Of a stretch of DNA of 64,000 bases, positions 46,212 to 56,110 are shown piece after piece. How positions within the stretch are numbered: the stretch's first letter is position 1; the number at the start of each line of letters is the position of its first letter. The stretch is from Gambelia wislizenii. Its lineage: Eukaryota; Chordata; Lepidosauria; Squamata; Crotaphytidae. Made by a program: the position numbers and the translations under genes. The notes under the pieces were generated by a model that was not told where the DNA came from, did not search any database, and worked only from the letters and a program-made list of their open reading frames with translations. The stretch covers positions 287,888,187 to 287,952,186 of the forward strand of contig JAUMIR010000001.1 in the NCBI GenBank assembly GCA_030847615.1. The letters run 5' to 3'.

Positions 46212-46377
46212 TGTTATTTATTTATTTATATTTATTTATACCCCGATATTCAGCCACAAGGCTATCAGAGCACCTTACAAATTGTTTTAAGCAATAGCAA
46301 TTTACACATCTACACTGCATTAAGCAGTTTCCAATGTGTGTTAGCTAATTGCCCCCACAAGCTGGGTACTCATTGTT
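46212..46377 (-). mobile_element. tRNA-derived SINE (second family), inserted in the Ngaro element
   Basis: TTATTTATTTATATTTATTTATACCCC, CACATCTACACTGCATTAAGC and TAATTGCCCCCACAAGCTGG: the reverse of the SINE at 39873. The head is missing. Confidence 0.85.
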
Positions 46378-46870
46378 GTTACTGGGAGACCTTACTGGCT
46401 GCCTTGATGGGGGAAAGAGACTAAGAAGACACTTGTCCCTTGTCCATGTCAAGTAGCAGGGGGAGACAAAGTAAGAGTTTTGGTGTACACATTGGGACCT
46501 TTTTGGTGAAGGGCTCTGGATCCACCTCTTTAGGTCCTGTGATCTGGGGGGTAGGGAAGGAATCTGCCCCTGAGGTTGACCTGTGGGTTTTGCTCTCACT
46601 TTAAGTCCTGGGATGGGAGGGAGGCATGGTTCCTCAGGTCTGCCAGTAGATAGCCAGCTGGGGAGCAACCCAGCTATTGGATTGCCCTCTGAGCTCAGGT
46701 GTTTTGCCTGAGGGAAGGCTGAGGAAGTGGTCAAGGGTGACACCTGGCCTCAGCTGATCCCACACTAGGTTGCTCCCCCTTCTTGCTCCTGTCCAGGTTG
46801 AACCCAGCTTAACTAGATTTTAGGTCAAATACAGTGGTCCTTGTTTCAACTCAGTTCTCTGTGACTGGTC

Positions 46871-47099
46871 TTGTTATTCCATGATTGATCATCAATATTA
46901 TTTTTTATTTCTTAAAAAAAAGAAATATGCATATGTTTTTATATGTATTACACACACACAAATATATTTTGGATATTTAAAAACAGACAAAAAGTGACTA
47001 TTAAAATGGAATTAAACTATGCAAAATATTAAAATGATTTAAACCTACACTTGAAAAAGATAAAATACAGTTAAAAAGATAAAAAGAACTTTAAACAGT
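46871..47099. other. AT-rich unassigned DNA
   Basis: No feature I can support. Confidence 0.4.
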
Positions 47100-47430
47100 T
47101 CAGTTTAAAACAGTACATCACCCCTCAGCCCATTCCTTAAACATATACTATTTTAAAAGCTTGTCATCATAAAAAGGTCTTTGCCTGACAACGGAAGGAC
47201 AGCAGGAAGGGGGCCATTCTGACCTCTCTGGGAAGGCAGTTCCAGAGTCTAGAGGCAGCCACTGAGGTCCTCTCTCACATCCCCAAATATGCTTGTGACA
47301 GTGGTGGGACTGAAAGAAGGACCTCTCCTGAGGATCTCAGGGCCAGGGTAGGTTAATAAGGGGAGATATGCTCTATAGCCTGGACCTGAGTCTGGACCTT
47401 CCCATAAGGGCAGATAAAGCTCTGTTTTCA
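47100..47430 (-). mobile_element. LINE 3'-end region (L2/CR1-like)
   Basis: AACAGTACATCACCCCTCAG, AAAAAGGTCTTTGCCTGACAA and GGGAAGGCAGTTCCAGAG match the reversed LINE 3' region seen near 38560 and 42300. Confidence 0.5.
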
Positions 47431-47489
47431 AGAGTCCATAACAGGGAAATTTACCTTTAGCACCAATGGCCTGTTGTCAGCATGAGGGT

Positions 47490-47720
47490 GACCCTGCTTT
47501 TACAGAAGGGCCACCTTCTAGTGGTAGAGCATAGTCTTTACGTGAAGAAGCAGCCAGTTCAGTCCTTGACAACTCTAGTTGAAAGGATCAGATAGCTGGT
47601 GATAGGGAGGTAAAAAACTACTCTGAGACTTTGGAGAAATATGCTGTTGCCAGTCAGAGTAGACAAGATTGGGATAACTAAAGACAAACAGTCTGGCTTA
47701 GTATAGGGCCTCTTCTTGTG
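47490..47720 (+). mobile_element. tRNA-derived SINE, third family
   Basis: TCTAGTGGTAGAGCATAGTC, B-box-like CAGTTCAGTCC, then GAGACTTTGGAGAAATATGC, TGTTGCCAGTCAGAGTAGAC. Related to 55955 and 61672. Confidence 0.7.
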
Positions 47721-49198
47721 CTGGGCATGCTGTGCTTTCTCTTGGTCTGCTAGGACTTCGGTAGAGGAGAGAGTGTGGTGGGGTGAATGTGAGTGGAAAG
47801 GGATGTTCAAAGAAGGGGTGCCTTTCTCAGATGTCATTCCTCCGTATGCATTCATGTCTCTGAGGCTTAAGATCTGACGACTTGGCAGAGAAAGATGAAT
47901 AGCTTTTAGAACATTGTATAGATTGTATTAATTGGGGAGGGAGTAATGGGTTTAGCAGAACTGGAACACTTAAAAAAAACAGGCTCATTTTTCTAGGATT
48001 ATCATACACACATTGAAGTAGACAAATACATGAAAATGAGAATAATTTCCTGCTTTTCCTGGGCGCACAGTTAAAGTACAGAAATTCCAAAGCTAAAAGC
48101 AAACAGCTCAACCTGCTTTAATCAAAGGAGTCTAGCATGAAACAATCAATTAAAGAACAGTCTGATTCTCTGTGACATCAATGTATGAAAATCTGTTAGA
48201 CGCCAGATTGTGTCTCAAGACACATATGATGAACTGAACAAAATGACCTGCTAATAGCTTTTACGGGTAATAAATGCATCATGTTATTGGTAATTCTGCA
48301 GATGGTAAATCAAGCTAATATCCGAGCTGAAACAAGCTACTTGGTAAATATCCTTCAAAAGTGTTCTTGTAATTCCCTAATTGTATCACACAGAAAACAT
48401 TATTTCCAATTTATCCACTTTAAATTAAAATAGCTGCTTTCCTATGCAGGTATTTTAATGTTTACCAAGTACCATTCTGTACCTTTGGTTTTGAATCTCC
48501 CTGCTTCCTATTCTGAATACAAACCTTATTTGGTATACATTTTATAAATTCTTTCTATATATTACCATCAGCTTCTGGCTCAAATATGCATTTTTAAAAG
48601 ATGCTTTATAAAGATGAAATGCTAAGTTGGGACCATGAATTATGTAGTACAATGAAACAAGGGAAATGTACAGATTATAAATTACGAGGGCTTGCAAGAA
48701 AAGAACTGAAAACCTCAACCACATTCTAGCTCCTATAGTATATAAATTAGTCAATTCAGGGCGATCTAGCTACAGAGCTTGGAAAGTTACTTTAAAAATA
48801 AATTAGACACAGTTACAATTCCAAGACCTCCCCAAAAGTAAATAAATGCTGTTATAATTAAAGCAAAGCCCCTTTTCTCTTTAAATCCCCTTTTCTCAAA
48901 AGTAAATACTGTACAGTAGTTCCATTTTAGTTGCCTTTAAAAAAACAAACCCGAATGTTGCAAGCTACTGACCTGTGCTACAAAATACACTCTTCTCCTG
49001 CCCAACACATCATCCAATCAACACCATGTGGAGCTGGTGGCATCAGCATGGGGCCAAACTTAAACCATGTGATAGTCCTCTTCCACAGCTTAGTGAAACA
49101 GGTCCTGTAACTTTAAAAGTAACTATAAAGTTACAGGTACACTGGAAAAGGAGTGATGTAAACCCTAATTAAGTTTCCAGTGTAATATAATTTAGTAT
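47721..49198. other. Unassigned AT-rich DNA
   Basis: No gene or repeat recognised. Confidence 0.4.
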
Positions 49199-49531
49199 GG
49201 AGATTATCAGACGATTGGAAAAGCCCCACAGGAGCACGTGGGGACGACATCACTGTACCTGAAATGGGTTCCAGTTTTGCACAATGTTGTCATCCTTGCG
49301 TGCTGCCCCCATGTCACCTCCATGATGATGCAATGAAAAAGGTGTTGCTTTTCATTAGCAAAAATTCCTGCCAATTAAAAGTGACAGCTTTTTCTTCACT
49401 CCAGCATAGAGTCAGAACGAAGCCAGCACGCCAGGATGATGACACGTGCGAACCCAGGACCTGTTTCCGGTACCAGTGACGTCATCCTCACATGCTCCTG
49501 TGGGGCTTTCTTCCAGCATCTGATAATCTCC
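49199..49531. mobile_element. Harbinger-like MITE, copy 10 (333 bp)
   Basis: Ends GGAGATTATCAGACG and GCATCTGATAATCTCC, with inner pairs CCCCACAGGAGCACGTGG / CACATGCTCCTGTGGGG and CATCCTTGCGTGCTG / CAGCACGCCAGGATG. Flanks are TAT and AGC, so the 3-bp TSD is not preserved; AGTAT/AGCAT is a possible 5-bp alternative. Confidence 0.85.
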
Positions 49532-49544
49532 AGCATATTTATTG

Positions 49545-49735
49545 GAGCCAGCATGGCATAGTGGTTTGAGTGTTGAACTAAAGCTCTGGAGACCAGGGTT
49601 CAAATCCCTGCTCAGCCATCAAAAACCCCTGGGTGACCTTGGGCAAGTCTCAGCGTCAGAAAACCCCATGATAGGTTCACCATAGGACTGTCATAAATCA
49701 GAAATGAATTGAAGGCACACAATAACAACAACCAC
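49545..49735 (+). mobile_element. tRNA-derived SINE with RTE-like tail, internal deletion
   Basis: AGCCAGCATGGCATAGTGG, GACCAGGGTTCAAATCCC, GGTGACCTTGGGCAAG, the tail ATAGGTTCACCATAGG, TTGAAGGCACACAATAAC. About 30 body bases are missing relative to 35945. Confidence 0.9.
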
Positions 49736-49905
49736 GTTGCAAGTTCAATCCCAGAGGGCTCCAAGGTTCACCCAGCATTCCATCCTTTCATAGATAGGTA
49801 AAATGGTACCCAGCTTGTGGGGGCAATGAGCTAACACACATTGGAAACAGCTTAATGTGGTGTAGATGTGTACATTTGTAAGCCACTCTGAGAGCCTTTC
49901 TGGCT
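49736..49905 (+). mobile_element. tRNA-derived SINE, second family, 5' truncated
   Basis: GTTGCAAGTTCAATCCCAG, AGCTTGTGGGGGCAATGAGC, TGGTGTAGATGTGTACATTTG. It joins the preceding SINE without a gap. Confidence 0.85.
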
Positions 49906-49907
49906 AT

Positions 49908-49925
49908 ATATATATATATATATAT
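49908..49925. repeat. (TA)n microsatellite
   Basis: Pure TA repeat at the end of the SINE. Confidence 0.9.
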
Positions 49926-50282
49926 GCTGGAAATGGAGATTTATTACAAATATTTGTACAGTACTTGATTATGACTATTGCTTTGCAATATATACTGTAT
50001 GTAATAGGTAATAAATGAATTAGTTACATCTAAGGTCTGTCTAGCTAATATAAAGAGCTCTTAGTAGGGTGACTTTTGCATCCTAAGGAATAAATATGAC
50101 CAAAAAAAATCAGAACAAAAAATGGTCAGCATTCCCAAAGCAGTCTGTGGCTAGAATTCACTTAGGGACATATACATGTGTAAGTCAAGCTATGCAGTGT
50201 AGGACCAAAAAGTCACCATTGTGCAGCAGATGTATTCTGCTGATAGCAGCGGGAGTGGAATTGCACAGACAGCATGTTCATC

Positions 50283-50410
50283 TGTGCCTTCTCTTTGCAA
50301 GTTGCATATTGTGGTTGTTTATCCTTTACTTTGCATTCTGGTTGTGCATCCTATACTTTGCATTGTGATTGTGGTTGCGTGTGCTATACTTTGCATTACA
50401 GTTGTACATT
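50283..50410. repeat. Imperfect tandem repeat containing TACTTTGCATT
   Basis: TTTACTTTGCATTCTGGTTG, CTATACTTTGCATTGTGATTG and CTATACTTTGCATTACAGTTG occur three times with spacers of uneven length. Confidence 0.8.
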
Positions 50411-50515
50411 GTGTATTGCAACAATGTGTATTGTTGCATTGTACAATGACACCCAGTCATTGACATATGTTGCACATGTGTTGAGGCCTGAGTCTCAAAA
50501 TATTAGTGAGATTTA

Positions 50516-50824
50516 GGACTTTATCAGATGTGGGGAAACACGGCAAAAAGCACGTCCAAAATCGCATCGTAAGGACAGGATGATAGCTCAAACAGCAAAA
50601 TTATCAGACACCCATGTCTTCACCCATTCCCGCTGCATGGAACGGGCATGAATAAGGCATTACTTTTTTATTGACAGGAAAAGCTGTCAATGAAAAGTGA
50701 CACCTTATTCACGCTCGTGCCACACAGCGGAAACGGGTGAGTAATGGCGATGACTGATAATTTTAGCCCTTTAGGCTATCATCCCATCCTTATGATGCAA
50801 TTTTGGATGCATCTGATAAAGTCC
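50516..50824. mobile_element. Harbinger-like MITE, copy 11 (309 bp)
   Basis: Ends GGACTTTATCAGATGTGG and GCATCTGATAAAGTCC. TTA lies at 50513-50515 and 50825-50827. Inner pairs include CATCGTAAGGACAGGATG / CATCCCATCCTTATGATG, AAATTATCAGACA and the core GGCATTACTTTTTTATTGAC / TCAATGAAAAGTGACACC. Confidence 0.93.
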
Positions 50825-51385
50825 TTAGAAATTCTGCCCCACTCCCATGAACTTGATTTATGCCAGGTATTATAAAATATACACACCCCACATACACATC
50901 ATGTTTTCTCTCCATTTTCTTTTCTTCTCAATGTTTAAACTATACATTCATATTTTTCATTTTCTTGTAGGGGAAGCATTTAATTGCACGTGAAGAGTAC
51001 CCACTAATAGTAATCCATATCACAAGTTACCAGTGGAAAAGGAAGGCAGAGAGGGAGGGAAAAAAGAACAGATGTTCATTGCCCAATTATTAAACTATCT
51101 GCTAAGAAGTGTTTTTGACAGGCTCATTCATCAGGAAACAAGCAAATGATTGGAATGCATTAATAAAACCTGAGAGCAACAACCTAACGTTGTTTCCATT
51201 CGTAGATACTATAAAAAGCTGTCAGGCATCTCCAGGAGGTAGAGGCAAGGTTTAGCAAATGTGATGAGGCAACTCAAGGCAAGGTGCGGGGGAGTCAGAG
51301 GGAGACAAGGTTGTACTGAGGGATTTTTGAGTCTTCCCTAAATTCTTGTGAAACTCTATAGCTCTTGACCCTCCATTATGGCATT

Positions 51386-51430
51386 TGTTGTTGTTAACTG
51401 CTGTCAAGTCGACTTCAGCTTATGCCATTA
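51386..51430 (-). mobile_element. RTE-like tail fragment
   Basis: GTTGTTAACTGCTGTCAAGTC, GACTTCAGCTTATG. A reversed BovB-like 3' tail of only about 45 bases. Confidence 0.55.
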
Positions 51431-51789
51431 GCTCTCTCTTTTCCTTCCTCTCCCACCTCCACCTTCAGTCACATGTAGTCTAACTGCATGATCACACAAT
51501 GCTCACTTGCTGTTTTCCTTGCACAAAAGCAAACTAATGCCCTCCAAATGTGAAAACTATGACTTCCATAAAACCCAGCCAGCCCTCACTATTAGTCAGG
51601 GGTATGGGAGCTGTAGTCGAGAGCTGTATTACTAAAAGTGGTAGTCCCTGGACTGGTGCTGGGGTCTAAGCCATTGGCTGCCAGTCCCTGGCAAGTTTCC
51701 AGGGAAGAAAGAAAAAATCGTACCCAGTGGGCACAAATTTAGTGCCAGTCCCTGGCACACTGGAAAACAACAACTGCTGATCCCCAATG

Positions 51790-52365
51790 TCAAATATGCT
51801 GAGAAGCACAGGTATTAGATCACCTGGAGAGCACATATTTGCCTTCAGGAGAAACTGTGGATTGCTCTTAAAGAAATGGAGAAACAGAATGGTTCCCAAT
51901 AGGAAAGGGAGTCAGACAAGGCTGCATTCTATCACCCTACTTGTTCAACATGTATACAGAATATATCATATGTAGAGGAGGCTTAGCTTCAGAGGAAGAA
52001 TGAATGAAGATCAGAAGAAAGAAGCATGCTGAGGATCTCATGGACAGCCAAAAAGACAAATAAATGGGTCTTGGAACAGATCAAGCCAGAACTCTCACTA
52101 GAGGCCAAGATGAGCAACTTGAGACTGTCATACTTTGGATACATAATGAGAAGGAAGGCTCACTAGAAAAGTTAATAATGCTAAGAAAGGTAGAGTGGGA
52201 AAGAATAAGAGGAAGACCACACACTAAGTGGATAGACTCAATCAAGGAAGACACAGGCCTGAACCTGCAGGATCTAAGTAGGGTAGTTGAGGACAGGGGG
52301 TCTTGGAGATATCTCATCCATGGGGTCACCATGAGTCAAAGCCGACTTGAGGGCAGTTAACAACA
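51790..52365 (+). pseudogene. RTE/BovB-like LINE fragment with internal deletion
   Basis: GVRQGCILSPYLFNMYTE (about 51908-51961) is the reverse-transcriptase fingers/palm. The palm catalytic box is missing. Sequence from 52030 resumes in the C-terminal part (LEAKMSNLRLSYFGY, then RGRPHTKWIDSIKED, LQDLSRVVEDRG). It ends with the RTE tail CACCATGAGTCAAAGCCGAC, CTTGAGGGCAGTTAACAAC. Confidence 0.8.
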
Positions 52366-52689
52366 AATAAGAAAGCATCTACAAATTGAAATGTTCTAAA
52401 GGAATATCCACAGCAAAACAGGAACAGCAATTCACAAGAAAATAATTGCCTGAACAGTATGACAATATAAGAGATGGGCATTTGCAGAAGATCCACTGGC
52501 CATTTTCACGTTCTCCCAACCCCACACAAGTTGCACACCACCATTTCCTCAGATTGGAAGAGACATTTTGGTCATTTATGATTATTACTTTTGATGGTTT
52601 GGGGCTGTTTCAGGTAAGGGCATTCCTGAAACAATGATTAAATTCAAAACTCCAACCCCTGGAGGAATTTATTTCTCCTGAAAGAATTT

Positions 52690-52930
52690 CTGACATTGTT
52701 TTTTGTGGGTTTTGTCCAGGCTGTGAGGCTGTGTTCTGTTAAAGTTTATTCCTGACACTTCACCTGCATCTGTGGGTAGCATCTTCAGAGAATGGTTGGG
52801 TAGGAGTGTGAGCAGGGTTTATATACTGTGAGTCCCTGTTGGAGAGGATATGTAAATGTGTGTATTTGAATGGCTAGTTCCTGGGGGGATATGTGCAAGG
52901 AGGATATAGTATCCGCCTATATCACTAGTA
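52690..52930 (-). mobile_element. Penelope-like element terminal fragment
   Basis: CCTGACACTTCACCTGCATC, TGTGGGTAGCATCTTCAGAG and later GGTTTATATACTGTGAGTCC follow the order of Penelope-like (PLE) terminal repeats as I know them from vertebrates. No protein-coding part is present. Confidence 0.55.
52751..52788 (-). ncRNA. Relic hammerhead-ribozyme-like core
   Basis: The minus strand reads CTGAAGA, then TGCTACC, a loop, GCAGGTG and AAG. In hammerheads the conserved boxes are CUGANGA and GAAA on either side of helix II. Here the second box is GAAG and helix II has mismatches, so activity is unlikely. Hammerhead motifs are known from PLE terminal repeats. Confidence 0.4.
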
Positions 52931-53056
52931 GGCTGCCAAACATAGTGTTTTGCACGTTTGTCTTATAGCCCACCTTTCTTGCAGGATGGGAGATGGGGTG
53001 GGATTCTCAAGGACTACAGCAGAAAAGGAAAATATATTTACTACTTTACTCCCCAG

Positions 53057-53305
53057 CTGTGTGTGTGTGTGTGTGTGTGTGTGTACATGCCTTCAAGTTG
53101 CCTGTTGCCTTATGGTGACCTCATGAATTTCACTAGGTTTTCTTAGGCAAGGAATACTCAGAGGTGGTTTTGCCAGTTCCTTCCTCTGAAATATACCCTA
53201 CAGCACCTGGTATTCGTTGCTGGCCTCCCATCCAAGTACTAACCAGGGCTAACACTTTTCCAAGCTTAGTTTCCAAAATCAGATGGAATCTGGTGCTTTT
53301 ATTTA
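53057..53305 (-). mobile_element. 5S-rRNA-derived SINE, reverse, with (GT)n
   Basis: (GT)n at 53057-53084, then GCCTTCAAGTTGCCTGTTGC, AGAGGTGGTTTTGCCAGTTC, CAGCACCTGGTATTCGTTG, CTCCCATCCAAGTACTAACC: the reverse complement of the 31785 copy. Confidence 0.92.
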
Positions 53306-53309
53306 GGCC

Positions 53310-54748
53310 TTGGCCGCCAGCCATGACCCCAGTGAAAATCTCATTCCACCCACACCAATGCAGCTATTGGCGCTGGGGAAAAGAGTTCCCTCCTTGTGTT
53401 TTTGCAGTCCTAATGTAAAACTTGGTGGTGGATGGGTATCTTGACTCTGCTAATATTTTTTTAAAGAAGTGGTATGTTTCCAAGTAATATATTAGTATAA
53501 TCTTTATGTTTATCCTAAGAGCAAAGGTGAAGGTATGCTCTGTATTTCAGTACTCCAGGGAGAAATTTTTAAGAATCAAGGATTTCTACTATCTTTACTT
53601 GGACCTTCTTTATCAACTGGTGAAAATGGACTTTCAAGGTTTCCTGTCATCTCTACATTGTGATTTTGATGTGAAATAACCTTTACTAAAAAACAAACCC
53701 ACACATTTTGAGACATGGTTACAGGACATTAACTAGCCTTTGCTTCCCACATAGTAAATGGCAATGGATGTTGTCATTGGGAAGGAAGATCTTTGTCAAT
53801 TTCTTATTTTCCTTGTAAAGATTAAAATTAATTTGTACAGACAAGTCAAATTAATTAAAACTCATGTAAAAGATTCCACCATCTTCCCTGCCCCAGCCCC
53901 CAGCTTCTCACTGACTTTGGATCTAAACATTAGGTGGTTCAAAGGTAGGCTTATTGTATGTCCCCCCCACCAAAAAAAATGCAGGCAAGCCAATATAGCA
54001 AAATTTACATAGAATATGTATTTAGAATAGTCCAGCAAAGGTGGTGAAATCTCTTTGGGACTGCTTCCGTCCACCTCCTTTCTGCTCACCATCTGTCTAA
54101 TTTAAATAGGCCAGAATTCTGCTCTACGTTTCTATGGAAATTATTCAATATTTTAAAACAGTAATTAAGCTAAAAATTGTATTAACAAAGCCAAGAGCTG
54201 ATGGGATTGGCATGGTTCCTAAACCAAAAGGTGCAATTTAGATGTTTCTGCTGGATATCAGCAGAGATATTCCTAGCCTGGAATGTAACCCACTCATTGT
54301 GTAGGTATGTTAGGGAAGCCATAGACATTAATGATATGTGTGAATACAGGAAGTGTGAATTGTCCTAACTGTACTTGTAGCTACTATTAGCACCTGAAAA
54401 GAGGAGATGTGATTCTGCCCAAGGAAATACACATGCTTTGGATTGGTGGCTGGTGACTTCTGAGTTGGGGCTGTAGTGGCAGTTCTCTTAAAGTCAGGGA
54501 TAAACCCTGGAGTGGATTCATCACACCTCTCTGACATGAAAGTCACCAGCCACTACTAGTGTACATGTCTTCCCACAAGGAAGATGTAAGTGTTCCCACT
54601 TTGGATATTTGAATGATGATTTGCTGGCCATGATGCGAGAAGCTGGGCAAACCTGGTTAGAGCCAACCAATCACAGCTCATGGAATGCTGTGAAGGAGGG
54701 CCTGTGGGGGAAATGATATAACCCAGAGGCTTGTCTGTAAAAGGGTTA
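53310..54748. other. Unassigned DNA
   Basis: No gene, RNA or clear repeat recognised. Confidence 0.4.
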
Positions 54749-55369
54749 GGACATTATCAGACGAGCATCTAAAAACGCTATAATTTTGTAAATGAGGATA
54801 GCGGAAACATTGTGGCATTATAGCACTTATCACACATTGCTGTAAGCATGCGAAAGAACTGGGAGGAAATTATTGCATAACCACCACTAGCACTTTAAGA
54901 ACGGGGGGTTATTTCCATGATTTAACATGGGTGAGATTTTGGCGGTTCTCGCAAGAAGACACGAGCACGCTTAATATGCCAAAAACACCTTAATTAATAA
55001 AGTAAATAAACACAGAAGCACTGAAACATACATTAAAATGTTGAAACTAAATGGGACAGTTCATAAAAAAAGCGTCTTATGCTTCGTTTTTGTGTTGTCA
55101 TCTGGACGTTTTCTCACTGGTGACTGCCCATTTATGCAGTAATCTTGTGATTACAATGGGGTGTGGTTTTGCACATCCCTAATACCGCAAAAAAACCCAC
55201 ACTATTGACGATCTATTGACAGCTTGTCCGGTGAATTAGAAATAATGCCTTTTTCACAGCTGGAGCACGGAGTAACCACATGAAGAAGCTGATGTAGTGT
55301 GATAGTGGGGCCTGTTTGTGCTAGCATGATATCATAAGCCCACAATTTTTGAAGTGCCTGATAATGTCC
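54749..55369. mobile_element. Harbinger-like MITE, long form, copy 12 (621 bp)
   Basis: Ends GGACATTATCAGACGAGC and GTGCCTGATAATGTCC. TTA lies at 54746-54748 and 55370-55372. Inner marks CTATTGACAGCTTGTCCGG and CTCGCAAGAAGACACGAGC resemble the layout at 10932. Confidence 0.92.
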
Positions 55370-55954
55370 TTAGAGAACAGAAGGATGAAATAGAGTGAGG
55401 ACACTCAGAAATACAGTGTGAGGACAGTTGGAGAAGGGGAATGGAGGAGATCTGAATTGGGTTCGGGGGACCTGAGAATGGAGGAGATATTTCAGTGAGA
55501 AGTCCTACCTGGTTTGAAACAGAAAGGTTACTGTGTCCTGTGTGTGTAGAACTGGCATAAGGCTAAATGTTTATTTCATTTGTTATATACTAAATGTATA
55601 CCTTTTTATTTTCTACAAATGTGTCTGACTGTTTTTGTTTAAGAAGTGAAAGGTAGAACTGGTCCCACTCAAGCCACCAATCAACACAGCCACAGTGTTC
55701 ACCTTGAGGCCTGAGTACCAGCTCTAGGGAGAGACTGTGAAGGTAAAAGGGCCAAGGAGAGTGACAGGAGCCCAAGGGTTGGAACTGAGGGGCCAACCTA
55801 GACAGAGGTTCCATCACACTTGCCTTTCCTGTATTGGCACATTTGTTAATTCCCGGAGCTGCTCTTGTTTTCAGCATAGTACTATGATCCAAATGTTGGC
55901 CAGTCTCCTAGAAAGAGATTGCTCATCAGTGACACTGATCGCTTAATAAGCTCC

Positions 55955-56110
55955 ATTTGGGGAGAGACAATCCCTCAGTGGTAGACCACCTGCTTTGGAT
56001 GCAGAAAGGCCCAAGTTCAGCCCCTGCCATCTACAGTTAAAAGAATGAGGGAGCAGATGATGTGAAAGACCTCTGCAGATATGCTGTAATCAGTCTAGCT
56101 TTTACAGAAG
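55955..56110 (+). mobile_element. tRNA-derived SINE, third family
   Basis: CCCTCAGTGGTAGACCACC, TGCTTTGGATGCAGAAAGG, B-box-like AGTTCAGCCCC, then GAAAGACCTCTGCAGATATG. Tail absent. Confidence 0.7.

Larger units (their letters stand above)
43545..46870 (+). mobile_element. Ngaro/DIRS-type tyrosine-recombinase retroelement, internally deleted and decayed
   Basis: In order: a gag-like region (43545-44430), an RNase H-like segment (about 44430-44770), a tyrosine-recombinase remnant (about 44840-45320) and an SGNH-hydrolase-like segment (about 45725-46200). This order fits Ngaro-type elements, which integrate by a tyrosine recombinase and not by an integrase. The reverse transcriptase is missing: gag-like sequence passes directly into RNase H. 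A SINE is inserted at 46212-46377. Noncoding sequence from 46380 to about 46870 is probably the element's 3' part. Ends are not resolved. Confidence 0.7.

Noticed and set aside
49560..49620. Possible tRNA gene
   Set aside because: A- and B-box-like motifs are present, but no cloverleaf can be closed and a SINE body follows.
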